Below, piece by piece: positions 46,021-57,475 of a stretch of 64,000 bases of DNA. How positions within the stretch are numbered: the first letter of the stretch is position 1; each line of letters opens with the position of its first letter. This DNA comes from Ceratotherium simum simum. Taxonomy: Eukaryota; Chordata; Mammalia; Perissodactyla; Rhinocerotidae. The position numbers and the translations under genes are program-made. The notes below the pieces were generated by a model. That model was not told where the DNA came from, did not search any database, and worked only from the letters and a program-made list of their open reading frames with translations. The stretch is taken from positions 4,965,734-5,029,733 of the forward strand of contig NW_004454210.1 of NCBI RefSeq assembly GCF_000283155.1, given 5' to 3'.

Positions 46021-47130
46021 GTAGAAAAGCCAGACAGAAAATAGAAAACATCTACTTAAAGGCATTGGAGAGCTGCCAACGCAACCAGGACTAGAGGGAC
46101 CAAGATTCTGGAGAAGGACAGACCTGGAGATGTGAGCTGATATTCTGCAGTTTTCTTTTCCCTGGAAGTATTTGGAAATGCCAGGTGTGATGCAAAAAAA
46201 TTGAGAATCTGGGCTTTGTCAAGCTAGAGGGGCTCAGTGGGGGAGCAGGGAATCCAGCAGAGCTGTGGGTGGTCTCGGGGGCTGGAGAGGCAAAAATGAA
46301 GACTTGAAGGCTCAACCAGAAGGGAGAGGTGGAGAACCAAGTCTGACGCATGGCTAGTTTTCTTAAGACATTTGCTAAATTCTGAAGCTCTGCGGAATTA
46401 GAGGCTAAGAAGCTAAGCAGAGAGCCTCTGAGAAGCAGAGTGGAGTTTTTACACAGTCTACTCTGCTGGAGAGACAGTGCGGACTCACCAGGGGGAAGGG
46501 ACCCAGGTGAACAGCTTGGGCTCTCAGTTTAAACCCCTAGAGGGCTACGCAAAAAGGACTCCAGCCTCAGTTCAGCTAAATCCTTAATTTGACCAAGGTG
46601 AGCAAACCCCTCCAACTAGCAGAGGACAGGCTGACCCCTCTCCAGAGGATAACATCACCTGGAGTCTCGAAAGGTTTTCATGAACGATGTCTGCATCCAG
46701 TAAAAAATTATCAGGTGTGTTAAAGACGGGACTACATGATTGAAAATCAAGAGAAAATCAAGATCACAGGGATTTAGTGGAATTTGCTGACAGGACTTTA
46801 TAATAATTTTGTTTAACATGCCCAGGTAAATGGAAGAAAAGATGAAGAAAATAGATAAAAATGGAGAATTTTACCAGAAAATAAGAGAATAAAAGAGAAC
46901 TAACTGGACACTCTAGAACTGAAAAGTATAATAACAGAAATGAAAACTCAATACATTGGTTTAATGGCAGATTAGAGCAGCGCACAAGAGAGCATTTGTG
47001 AACGAGGAAATAGAACAATAGGAACGTGCTTGAGCTAAAGCACAGAGAGGAAAAAGAATTTTTTGAAACAGGGTTTAGAGATTATGAGTGGGAATACAAG
47101 GGTTTGATATATTTAGAATTGGGCTTCCAG
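46020..47130 (+). mobile_element. Second HAL1/L1 fossil, 5' part
   Basis: GC-moderate leader-like sequence, then A-rich text (GAACTGAAAAGTATAATAAC, TGGTTTAATGGCAGATTAGA) that parallels the ORF1-type region at about 43980-44070. Family call is tentative. Confidence 0.5.
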
Positions 47131-47603
47131 AATAAATGGAGAGTGTTAACCCTCAAGTTTCCCTCAGCTCAGTGGGGCGCCGAGGAGATCTGAAAAAGTT
47201 CCCAGGCCCTCCGACAGGGTTATAGAAGTAGCTGAGAAAAAAGGCAAAGGGACCCACAAAGCAGAGGCTGTGGGATTGACAGCCGAAACCAGGAGCCCGA
47301 TGGAGGATGCTGCAGAGTCCTTAGAGCAACAGCAGTACAGTGCAATTTGCAGTGGGCCCGAGTCAGCAGTGGAAGGACCCCCGTGCCCTGAGCCCTGATT
47401 GTTCCAAGAGAACAGAGTGTCTATTACAGGGACAAAGGGTGCAGTGAGAGGAGAGGCTACTGCCCAAACAGGAAAGTCTGTTAGGAGCAGAAGCAGCATG
47501 CTGGCTCAGGGTTTGCCCCTGATGCTGTTACTCAAGCTTCCTGCTCTGCCTGGATGCCAGGAAAGGGGAAGGAGGAGGGAAAAAGGAGAGACGGACTCCA
47601 AAT

Positions 47604-47803
47604 AGGGTTGCCAGATTTAGCAAATAAAAATACAAGATGCCCAGTTAAATTTGAATTTTAGATAAACAACAAATCATTTTTGGTGTAAGTATATCCCAAA
47701 TATTGCGTGGGATATACTTATACTAAAAAAAAAAAATGTTAATTTTTTTTTATTTGAAATTCAAATTTAACTGGGTATCTGTATTTTACCTGGCAACCCT
47801 AAC
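47604..47803. mobile_element. MER53-like palindromic DNA element
   Basis: Terminal inverted repeats AGGGTTGCCAGATTTAGCAA and, reversed at the other end, TTTACCTGGCAACCCTA. The two halves (47604-47700 and 47703-47803) are imperfect inverted copies, including TTTGAATTT and TATATCCCA/TGGGATATA at the centre. Non-coding. Confidence 0.85.
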
Positions 47804-48327
47804 TCAGAAAGACTGAGTAACGTGCTGAGCCTGTGTTGGTGTGGAAATGGCGGGAGTACTTTTAATAGGCAATGAGTCTTACAGTGTGTCCCATCCTCCT
47901 CCCAACTCTACACTCCTCATTGAACACAAAATGGTTGCTGACTAAGTGGTGACGTTGTAGGGTAATTCAGTCTCTTCTCATAAACACCCCACAGCACGCC
48001 CATTTCTACTCTGCTGCAGTGGCCTCATGCTGTTATAGGACTTCCTTGTCCCAGGTTCCAGGAGGAACATAGAATGTTCTGCCATGAAATCCTCAAACAT
48101 GTCTGGGGGGTTTCAACTCTTGAGGAAGGTTGGGGCAGGACCCTCTCAGAGGCGCCCCATGTATCCCTCTTTTAGTCTTTTCTGATTCTCTCCTTTTCAC
48201 CAACTGGCAAACATCTCAATCTCTCTTTGGGCGGGAATGCTATACTTTAGTCGTATCTTGCATCCTTCCTATTTTATGGTAGTTTATTTAATAAACACTG
48301 TTCTCGACTATTTAAAGTGAATCTTTT

Positions 48328-48520
48328 GGGGCCAGCCCTGGTGGCCTAGTGGTTAAGTTCAGCAGGCCCCACTTCAGGGGCCTGGATTCGTTTACTGGGC
48401 ATGGACAGGACTCACCTGTCAGTGCCCATGCTGCGGTGGTGGTCTACGTACAAAGAGAGGAAGATTGGCAGTGGATGCTAGCTCAGGGCGAATCTTCCTC
48501 AGCAAAAAATAAAATAAAAT
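48328..48520 (+). mobile_element. ERE-related SINE, divergent subfamily
   Basis: Head GGGGCCAGCCCTGGTGG, then a body unlike the other copies (TTCAGCAGGCCCCACTTCAG, GGTGGTGGTCTACGTACAAA) and the shared ERE 3' module. Duplication AAAGTGAATCTTTT (48314-48327) and AAAGTGAGTCTTTT (48521-48534). Confidence 0.9.
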
Positions 48521-48877
48521 AAAGTGAGTCTTTTGGAATTCAGAAGACACTTTCCTTTCTGAAGTGCCTGGATCTTTGCATTGAAAGCCTGACTGTGAAA
48601 ACTTTTGTTTCTTCTACGTTTTTTTCTTTTTCCCCAATCTTTTGAATTTCAAAGCTGAGCTCGGACTCCTTTATTCTTAGCTGTCTCCACTCTCCCTGCA
48701 AAGCTCTGGATGTCCGCCTGCACAGATGGAGAGCTGCAGAGAAACAAGACTTACTGGGGATGGAAAACCCAGTAGAAAGTGTTACAAAAATATCAACCCA
48801 TTCTATTATTACTTTGCACCATAAAACAATGCTGGAAAAAGAAGAAACAGTGAGGACTATCAAGAACAGCAGAGACT

Positions 48878-49092
48878 GGGGCCGGCCCTGTGGCTTGGTG
48901 GTTAAGTGTGCGCGCTGCGATGCTGGTGGCCCGGGTTCGGATCCCGGGTGCGCATCGAGGCACCACTTCTCCGTCCATCCTGAGGCCGAGTCCCACATAC
49001 AGCAACTAGAAGGATGTGCAGCTATGACATACAACTATCTACTGGGGCTTTGGGGGGAAAAATAAAATAAATAAAATCTTTAAAAAAAAAAA
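48878..49092 (+). mobile_element. ERE SINE, form without 3' module
   Basis: Head and B-box (GGTTCGGATCCC) intact, then ACAGCAACTAGAAGGATGTG and GGGGCTTTGGGGGG, directly followed by an A-rich tail with none of the usual 3' modules. Perfect 16-base duplication AAGAACAGCAGAGACT at 48862-48877 and 49093-49108. Confidence 0.95.
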
Positions 49093-49108
49093 AAGAACAG
49101 CAGAGACT

Positions 49109-49539
49109 GAATGAGACCAAGGAAGGTGTTAAAGAGAAAAACCACAGGCCCAGAATAGTGTCACTTGTGCTAAAGCCCATGATACCAAACCTAGATTTAA
49201 TATCTAACCTAATTGCGGTTCTGATCTTCTCCAGAAATGTAATCTTAATCAGCCAGCCTGGAATTCTCTGGTCAGTACCCATGACATAATGTCACATGGC
49301 AATCTGCATGATAAAACACTTGCTGTTCCCTTCCCCCCAAAGAGAAGACGTCCTGGCCCAAAATAATCCTTTCTTTTCTTTTGCTGATAACTTCCTCGCC
49401 CCACCCTCCTTCTTATAAAAACCTCCCATTTTGTACAACTCCTTGGAGTAGCTCTCTACTTGCTAGATGGGATTCATGAATCACTGAATAAAGCCAATTT
49501 GGTCTTCAAATTCACTGGGTCAAATTTTGTTTTTTAACA
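49109..49539 (+). mobile_element. LTR-like segment (endogenous retroviral type), non-coding
   Basis: TATAAAA at 49414-49420 and AATAAA at 49487-49492 are spaced as in a short retroviral LTR, followed by a T-rich U5-like end reading TTAACA. No gag, pol or env sequence accompanies it. The 5' limit may lie upstream of the adjoining ERE. Family not identified. Confidence 0.5.
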
Positions 49540-49639
49540 AAGGTAATTGTGTGAAACCAGGGATGGAATTTGGGTCTCTGCTAAAAGCTTAGCGTCCTTC
49601 TGTTCAGCCCCACCATAAATAAAAGCCCCCTCACCTTTT

Positions 49640-49822
49640 TTTTTGAGGAAAATTGTCCCTGAGCCAATCTGTGCCACTCTTCCTCTATTTTGTATGTGGG
49701 TTGACACCACAGCACGGCTTGATGAGCAGTGCGTAGGTCTGTGCCCGACATCCGAACCCTTGAACCCCAGGCCACCAGAGCAGAGCACAGGAACTTACCC
49801 ACTACGCCACTGGGCTGGCCCC
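49640..49822 (-). mobile_element. ERE SINE, minus, decayed
   Basis: Reversed ERE ending GGGCTGGCCCC, with one 3' module only and more substitutions than most copies. Confidence 0.88.
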
Positions 49823-50399
49823 AAAACCCACTTTTTAGTAAACCTATTTCATATTTTCCAACACCTCCTAGTCCCTGTTCAGTCAAGGCAGGATGGATGA
49901 TAAAATAAGATGACACTGGAGGTTTGCAAACCACACCAATTATGCTATATTACCATAGATATTAACTTGTCAAGGAGAATTATTTTAATAAACATTTTCT
50001 GAGGACTGTTTTTCATCTATGGGTCCTCTGAGCCCTGTAGGGAAGAAACCGACTGCTGGTTTCCCATTTTGCTCTTTTCGATTTAGTTTTAATATGACAA
50101 AATTATCTATTTGATCATCACCCAGTGAAAGCCTGGTAGAAAACACATAAAATCATAAAAGAAGCTTTCTAAAAATCACATTTGAAAATCTTTCAACTTG
50201 ATGCAGTAGTTGTGTTTTTTGTTGCCAGTAAGTAGACTAGGCAGAATTTTTGGTTTTTTCTTAATTCTCATGGATTAATAATAGTAAAAAAAAGACTTTA
50301 TATCATTGTTTTTCCACGTGTGGCCTATTGTTAACTGTTTTATGTTCAACTCCTTTTTTCTCTCCTAGACTCGTTTTATTATAATTTTATAAATTTGCT

Positions 50400-50830
50400 T
50401 TTTCCCTGAATATTTTGTCTTGAAAAATTTCAAACTTACAGAAAAGTTGAAAGGATAGTATAGTTGTATAACCACCTAGATTACCCAATGGTTAACTTTA
50501 GCCACATTTGCTTTATCTCTATCTGTGTAGACCAGGTTTCTAAACCCTGGCACTATTGACATTTTGGGTTGTTTATGGGGCTGCCCTGTACTTTGTAGGA
50601 TGTTTAACAGCATCCCTGGCCTCTACTCATTAGATGCCAATAGCATCTCCTCCCAAGTTGTAGCAACGAAAAATGTCTCAGACTTAGCCTATTGTCCCAA
50701 ATTAAGAACCACTGGTCTATGATAAAAACACACATCACTTTGATTGAGCTGAAGTATTTGAAAGTACACCCAAGAAATTTAACTTTCATACAATAATGAT
50801 ATCCTCTAATACCCAGCTCAGATCTAAATT
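50400..50830 (-). mobile_element. Old LINE 3' region split by a MER5-like element
   Basis: TTCAAACTTACAGAAAAGTT through GTTAACTTTAGCCACATTTG on the left, and TTGAGCTGAAGTATTTGAAA on the right, are continuous in the similar copy at 42130-42690. Confidence 0.6.
50532..50720 (-). mobile_element. MER5-like hAT-Charlie non-autonomous element
   Basis: Begins CAGGTTTCTAAACCCTGGCA, contains GTAGGATGTTTAACAGCATC and CCTGGCCTCTACTCATTAGA, and ends TTAAGAACCACTG. It sits inside the old LINE. Confidence 0.85.
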
Positions 50831-51928
50831 TCACTCACTTGATCACAGAAAAGTGTGCTTTCAAGCTTTTGAATGCTTGCCAATCTGATAGTGAGAAATG
50901 ATATCTTAATGTAGCCTTTTTCCATTGATTTATAATGAACTTTTTCAAACATACAGTAAAGTTGAAAGAACTTTCTCATTTTAGATTTAATTTGCATTTC
51001 TCTTAATAAATGAAGTTCATATGGCACTTTTTTTTTTTTTGGTGTGTATGAATCTTTGCTTTTCTCAGTTTTTGAGTGCTTTTTAAATAGGGGAAGTTAG
51101 CTCTTTATGATATACATTGCGATTATATTTCTCCTAGTTTGTCACTTGACTTTTGCATTTTGCTTATACTGCTTCTTTCACAAAACTTCTTTTTATTAAG
51201 GTAGCCAAATGTGTTAATCTTTTCTGCTATTGCATCTGGATGATGAACATATTTTAAAAGGTTTCCCCACAGCAAGATTATAAACAAATTCACTTAGGTT
51301 TTCTTCTAATACTTGTGTGGCTCATTTTTTCCACTTGGAGTTTTTCTTGGAGTATGATGTATGTTATGGATCCAAAATTATTTTTTCCAAATAGCTATGC
51401 AGTTGTCCTAACACAGTTTATTAACAAGTCTGTCTTTTTCCCAGTGATTTGAGATGCTACTTTATTCATTAATAAATTTTCTTTTCTCTTGGTTCTATTT
51501 CTGAATTTTCAATTTTGTTCCCAATCTCTCCATCTATTCATGCCACAGTTTTAATTATAGAGGATTTATGATGTATTGGTATTGAATAGGGTTATCTCTC
51601 CTCATTGATCCTTTTCTCTCCCAGGTTTTCCTATAAATGCACATATGTGTATTTTTCCATGTGAACTTTAGAATCAATTTGTCTAGTTTTAGGAAAAATA
51701 CTTGTTGAAATTTTATTGGAATAGTGTTAAATTAGGAATAATTTACATCTTTATGATGTCAAGTTATCTTATTCAAGACCAAGGAATATTTCCATTTGTC
51801 TTTTGGGAGTTTTTAAAATTTTTCCTCTTATGAGTTTTGTACATTTCGTCTTAAGTTTATTCCCAATATTTTTCTCTTTTACATTGTTATTATAAATGGG
51901 ATTTTCTCTTCTAATTGGTTATCGTTAC

Positions 51929-51945
51929 AAACACACACACACACA
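51929..51945. repeat. (AC)n short tract
   Basis: Eight AC units within the old L1. Confidence 0.85.
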
Positions 51946-52157
51946 AACTTGATTTTTGTACATTAATTTTGTAGCCTGCTACTGTACTAAATTCTTTTGT
52001 TCATATTAATGTATCAGTGATTCTATTTGGTTTTTTGGATATATTTTCACGTCAGCTGCAAATGGAATTTTACTTCTTTTTAATTCTTATGTCTACTTTT
52101 TTCCTTGAATGAGTACACTGACTGATGCATCCAGTATGACGTTAAATAGTAATGAGG

Positions 52158-52398
52158 GGGCCAGCCCGGTGGCAAGCAGTTAAGTGCGCGCGCTCCGCTG
52201 CGGCGGCCCGGGGTTCGCTGGTTCGGATCCCGGGTGCGCACCGACGCACTGCTTGGCAAGCCGTGCTGTGGCGGTGTCCCATATAAAGTGGAGGAAGATG
52301 GGCACAGATGTTAGCCCAGGGCCGTCTTCCTCAGCAAAAAAAGAGGAGGATTGGCGGATGTTAGCACAGGGCTGATCTCCTCACAAAAAAAAAAAAAA
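52158..52398 (+). mobile_element. ERE SINE nested in L1
   Basis: Head GGGCCAGCCCGGTGG, two 3' modules and an A17-type tail. Perfect 14-base duplication AAATAGTAATGAGG at 52144-52157 and 52399-52412. Confidence 0.95.
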
Positions 52399-52859
52399 AA
52401 ATAGTAATGAGGATAATGGACATCTTTGCCTTGTTCCTTACTTTAGTGGGAATGCCTTCCACTATTTCTCCATTATAACATATATCATATATACATAATA
52501 TTAAGGAAATATATGTATATATAATCATGTTAAGGGAATATCTATTAATTTCTATTTTGTCTAATAATTTTATTAGGAATGGATATTGAATTTTATAAAA
52601 GGGCCTTTTGGCATCTATGATTTGTTGTGTATCTCTCACCTTAGAATTTTATGAACTTTACAAATGTTATGTTATTATTCTACACACTATAACAATGGCT
52701 TCTTAGGTTGGCGTAACACATGTATGTCTTCTCAGATCCAGGAAACCAACAACATTGAAGATCATATTTTATAACCTTGAAAAACTTGATGGACAGGCTA
52801 CCTTTCTTCCCCAAAATTGTCTTATAATAATAATGACATTTTCCATTGATTAAGAACAT

Positions 52860-53050
52860 TTTATGTGGCCATTTACTCATCAAACAGTCTTGAAAGGTAG
52901 TTTTTTAACATTAATATTTTAAAGACGCAAAATTGAGGCTCATAGAAGCACAGTAACTTGAGTAACGTCAGACAGCTCCTACATGGAGGAGACAGACCCT
53001 GACCCCAAGTCTGACTCCGAAGCTGTGTCTGCCGCACCACGCCTTGAGAC
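52860..53050 (-). repeat. MIR SINE, reversed
   Basis: AAATTGAGGCTCATAGAAGC, AGACAGCTCCTACATGG and CAAGTCTGACTCCGAAGC follow reversed MIR. Confidence 0.75.
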
Positions 53051-53807
53051 CTGGTAAATGCTAGGCAGCTGCCAGTAGAGGGAGCAATATTTCTATCGAA
53101 ACCCAGACAAAAAGCTTGAGCAACAGAGGAGCGAGTTCCTCATTTCAACCACGTTTGCTGATGGGAAAATCTCAGAAGTCAGAATTTGTCCAAATTTAGT
53201 TGCAAATGGCAGAGCTGAAACTAGTCCGGCCAATCCCAGGTGAGAGGGTTGGGCTGAGAGTGGAGTGGAGTCTTTCCTGGAAGAGAACTTGGAGTATAAG
53301 CCAAAATGACAAACAGCCTCTAGACAATTATGATGTCAGGAAACATCATACTCCAGTGAAGAGAATTCTCGTCCCACACGGCCCTTCAGTCATTCCCTGA
53401 CCGCCCGATAGGTTTCTACCTTCATCTCCAAAGGCACAATTAAGAACATTTGAATTCAGTTTTGCATTTTCTGTCCAAGAAAGAACGCCCAAGTCATTAT
53501 TCTGCGCAGATGTTTTTCCATAGGAGTATTATTTCATTTTCCACAAGTTTGTTCTCCAAATCTTCAGCTCAGTGTCTCCACTGATTCTGTAGTTCTATGA
53601 AGGTGGGCTGTAAGTGTAAGTATTTTCTACTGAAGTAACAGATGTGAGCTCTGAGGTGGTTGGTTCCAAGAGCTTAGAATTAGACATCTATGGTTTAACA
53701 GTCTTTAGGTGTAAAGAAATTTCTCACCCTTTTACTAATATTGTGAAAAGATTCTACTCCTTTACATGAAAAGACTACAACCTGGAGATGAAAACACTTC
53801 TAGAGCA

Positions 53808-54027
53808 GCCCTAAGCTAACATTTGTTGCCAATCTTCCTCTTTTTGCTGAGGAAGATTAGCCCTGAGCTAACATCTGTGCCCATCTTCCTCTATTTTGAA
53901 TATGGGATGCCGCCGCAGCATGGCCTGATGAGCAGCATGTAGCTCTGCACCCGGGATCCAAACCTGCGAACCCCGGGCCTCCGAAGCAGAGCACGCAATC
54001 TTAACCACTATGCCACCCAGCTCGCCC
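53808..54027 (-). mobile_element. ERE SINE, minus, older
   Basis: Two reversed 3' modules (CTAAGCTAACATTTGTTGCC and CTGAGCTAACATCTGTGCCC) and the body; the head is altered to CCCAGCTCGCCC. No clear flanking duplication. Confidence 0.9.
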
Positions 54028-54364
54028 GAGAGTTACGTTTTTATTCTTTTTCTTTGAAACTCATTTGGGCAGAAAGAGTGAGCCAGAGGCCTTGGGGAGT
54101 TGAGCAAAGTAATCAAAATTCACATGCAAGATTCCATTTCATTTAAAAATAAACCTGTCATATGTAAATTTTGAAATTCATCTCCTGGATTACACACTAT
54201 ATTATGTATACAATATCCACATCTCAAAATAGAAAGCAAAATGTGCCCAAATATGATGTATAATTTTATCTCAATATGACTTCGTTTTTTATTCTGCTTT
54301 TCTGATCTGCCTAAAACATAGTATGTTTGTGATACACAAGTCACCACTCAAGATTAACGCCTAT

Positions 54365-54560
54365 GGATATTAATAGCTACCCTAAGGTGAGGGCTTACTA
54401 TGTAGAAGGTGTCCTCCCAACAACCCTTGGGGCTATTCCGTTCCTGCAACTCCCCCTTATTAACTGGGTGGGCAAGTTATCTATGCCTCAGATTTTCATC
54501 TATAAAATGAAGATTACAAAAGTATCTACCTCATGGAACTGTTATGAGGATTAGCAGTCA
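54365..54560 (+). repeat. MIR SINE, part
   Basis: TATGCCTCAGATTTTCATCT, ATAAAATGAAGATTAC and ACCTCATGGAACTGTTATGA match the MIR 3' half. Confidence 0.75.
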
Positions 54561-54649
54561 GGTCCCATCTCTCCAGCCCCCTGCTCCTGCCTCAGCCACC
54601 ACTGATCTACTTGCTGCCTTTCTAACTTGCTTATTCTGGACATTTCATT

Positions 54650-54975
54650 TTGTGCTAATTTTTGTATCGAGTGTGAGGTAGGGAACTTCATTCTTTCGCA
54701 TGTGGCTTTCCAGTTGTTCCAGCACCACTTGTTGAAAAAACTGTTCTTTCCCCATTGAATAGTCTTGGCACTCTTGTTGAAAATCACTTGACCATAGATA
54801 AACGGGTTCATTTCTGGACTCTCAATTCTATTCCATTGATCTATATATCCTTATGCCAGTACCCCATTATCTTGATTACTGTAGCTTTGTATCAAGTGTT
54901 GAAATCAGGAAGTGAGTCCTCCAACTTTGTTCTTCTTTTTTAAGATTGTTTTGGCTATTCTGGGTCTCAGGGCGA
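54650..54975 (-). mobile_element. L1 LINE fragment, ORF2 (minus)
   Basis: Same ORF2 interval as the one at the left edge of the window: TCCAGCACCACTTGTTGAAA, CATTGATCTATATATCC and GATTGTTTTGGCTATTCTGG. Confidence 0.85.
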
Positions 54976-55198
54976 TAGTTTTTTTTAACTTTACCTTGGC
55001 TGGGGGAGTGTTTCATAAGAAGGAGAGAGAAAACTGTCCCAGAAGAAAAGACTTCTGAGTGGTTGGGATGTCTTTCCTGCCAATGTCTTTCCAGCCTCGA
55101 ATATCTCTCTTTTGCAGCTAAAATTGCAGAAGGCTTTGACAATACATTCATACTCAAGGAATGTTGCCCCTCTGGTATTTTCTGTATTACACAATTTT

Positions 55199-55427
55199 TT
55201 GTGTGTGTGAGGAAGATCAGCCCTGAGCTAACGTCCATGCCAATCCTCCTCTTTTTGCTGAGGAAGACTGGCCCTGGGCTAACATTCGTGCCTATCTTCC
55301 TCCACTTTATGTGGGACGCTGCCACAGCATGGCCTGACAAGCGGTGCATCGGTGCCAGCCCTGGATCTGAACCCGGGCCGCCTGCAGCGGAACCCGCGCA
55401 CTTAACCGCTACCCCACGGGGCGGCCC
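55199..55427 (-). mobile_element. ERE SINE, minus
   Basis: Reversed ERE ending GGGGCGGCCC. Perfect 17-base duplication CTGTATTACACAATTTT at 55182-55198 and 55428-55444. Confidence 0.95.
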
Positions 55428-55789
55428 CTGTATTACACAATTTTGTGCAATAACAACTAAGAACAGTGATAGGCCAACAGAAACATCATTAACACCAGTT
55501 AGTAATGTCACTCCAGGCTGATTACTTGCTGTTGACCAATAGGCCTGTTACCGGCATTAAAGAGACACTTGAGAGATGGCAGACCCTGGCAGTTCAGGCC
55601 ATCTCTGCCCTCCAGAAACTCTACTGGAGACCCCAACCCATGGGAGGTACTTCAACCCAGAGGTCGCTCTGAGTAACTCATGTGACTTGTCAGCTTTGTT
55701 TCTTTTTAAGTAATGGGAGCTTGTTTTTCCAGACCATCATTCCACAAATACTTGGGGATTTGGAGTTCAATTTTGACAAGTTTTAAAAT

Positions 55790-56250
55790 TTTGATTTTGT
55801 GTACTTCCTCCTTTAGTCTTTTGTCACCTCTCTATTTTCGTTCTCTATATTTATCTTTTAGCTTATTTTAGCTTTGTCATGATTTTATCCTTCTAAATCT
55901 TGGGGTCTAGAGTTTTGACTTTTCACCCTGTCTATTCTTGACTTTACAATGAATATTTTATCCTTTTTATATCCTTTTTTATTTAGCCCTAATTTTTATC
56001 CTTAATCTGTGTTTCTTTAATTTTTTAGTTATGTCCCATTTAATCTTTCCTCTTTATTTTCTTTTTGATTTTTAGCCAGATCTATTACTTTAATTTTCTG
56101 AATCATTCTGGGCTCAGCCCTTTTATTTACAGTTTCTTTCTTATTCTTTTAACTTAAATTTCTGTTTACATGTTTTTCTTTTTAAATGTGTTCTTTTATA
56201 TGCATAAAAATTTTTTTAATCTTTCTTTCTTCTTTTAATGCCTAAGCTAT
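55790..56250. other. T-rich non-coding stretch
   Basis: Long pyrimidine-rich sequence with TTTT runs and no recognisable element or gene. It may be a very old reversed A-rich LINE. Confidence 0.4.
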
Positions 56251-56905
56251 AATGGTGGGCAGGATTTATGGGTCTAGAAGTAACACAGCTGTGGTGGCGT
56301 CCACACCACAAACAGGAATGCTGGATACTTTTGTCCTTCTAACCATCTCTGCACTTACATGTCTGGCTCTGCTTAGCAGATCGTCTGTCTTTAATGTTTT
56401 TCACCAAAAATAAATGTTAACTGGATTATATCAGAGACTCAGGAATGACAACTCCTTTGCATGGCTCTAAGCTTCTTACTTATGTAGGCTGCATATTTGA
56501 AATGGTGAAATGAGTGCCCTTTGTAAGGAGTCATATGTTCTACAATCCATGGTCTCTGACGTATATAACCAATCTATATAAGGTTGCAGATTTAGGCAGA
56601 AATTACCTCTTCTTCCTCCAATTTTTCCCACTGTAGTAAACCCTGTATCCAGTTGCTCAAACCAGAACCTCTTGAGACATCCATCAGGAAGATCTATCCA
56701 TTCTACTTCCATATGTCCCATGTCTGTCCCCTTCTCTTCAACCTCACTGCCCACCTGCACTACTGCCATGTCATCCCAACTTTGCTTCTAATCTTGATGC
56801 CTTCTATCCTTTATCCATGTAGCCGCCAAAATGATTTTTTAAAATATCAAATCATAAAACCTGCCAATATCTTTTCACTGTATCTCAAATAAATCAAAAT
56901 TCTTT

Positions 56906-57146
56906 TTTTTTTTGTGAGGAAGATCAGCCCTGAGCTAACATCTGATGCCAATCCTCCTCTTTTTGCTGAGGAAGATTGGCCCTGGGCTAACATCCGTGCC
57001 CATCTTCCTCCACTTTATATGGGACGCCACCACAGCATGGCTTGACAAGCGGTGCATCAGTGTGCGCCTGGGATCCGAACCTGCAGACCCCGGGCCGCTG
57101 AAGCGGAGCACGCGTGCACTTAACTGCTGCACCACCGGGCTGGCCC
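56906..57146 (-). mobile_element. ERE SINE, minus, nested next to L2
   Basis: Reversed ERE ending GGGCTGGCCC. Duplication TAAATCAAAATTCTTT (56890-56905) and TAAATCAGGATCCTTT (57147-57162), with three differences. Confidence 0.92.
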
Positions 57147-57362
57147 TAAATCAGGATCCTTTACCAGAGCCCCTACTTGGTGACCTGGTCCCTACCTAGC
57201 TCTTCCTCCTCACCTTGTTCCTTGAGCTTCCTCCCTGCACTGACCCTTCCCTGATCATGCCAAGCTCTTTTCCACCTCAGAGCCTTTCTTCATGTGATTC
57301 CCTCTTCCTGGAGTGCTTGTTCCCCTACTCTTTGCAAAACTGGCTCTTTCTCGTCCTTCAGG

Positions 57363-57475
57363 AAGGATGACCAACCATCCTGGTTTGCCCAGGACTAGAG
57401 AGATTCCAGGGATGCCGGACTTTTAGTTCTAAAACCAGGGAAGTCCTGAGCAAACTGGGTCAAACTGATCGTCTA
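57363..57475. mobile_element. Short palindromic DNA-transposon-like insert
   Basis: ACCATCCTGGTTTGCCCAGG near the left and CCTGAGCAAACTGGGTCAAA near the right are imperfect inverted copies around a short centre. It resembles small MER hairpin elements; family not named. Confidence 0.5.

Larger units (their letters stand above)
50940..52680 (-). mobile_element. Old L1 LINE, ORF2 (minus), interrupted by an ERE
   Basis: Reversed ORF2 text such as AATTTGCATTTCTCTTAATA, AACACAGTTTATTAACAAGT and TTGATTTTTGTACATTAATT. The ERE at 52158-52398 is nested within it. No long open frame remains. Confidence 0.75.

Noticed and set aside
48540..49034. 164-codon minus-strand open frame
   Set aside because: The first third is ERE sequence (48878-49092); the rest has no recognisable domain.
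54876..55511. 211-codon minus-strand open frame, the longest in the window
   Set aside because: Its middle is simply the reversed ERE at 55199-55427 read in frame, and its ends lie in L1 and unrelated DNA.
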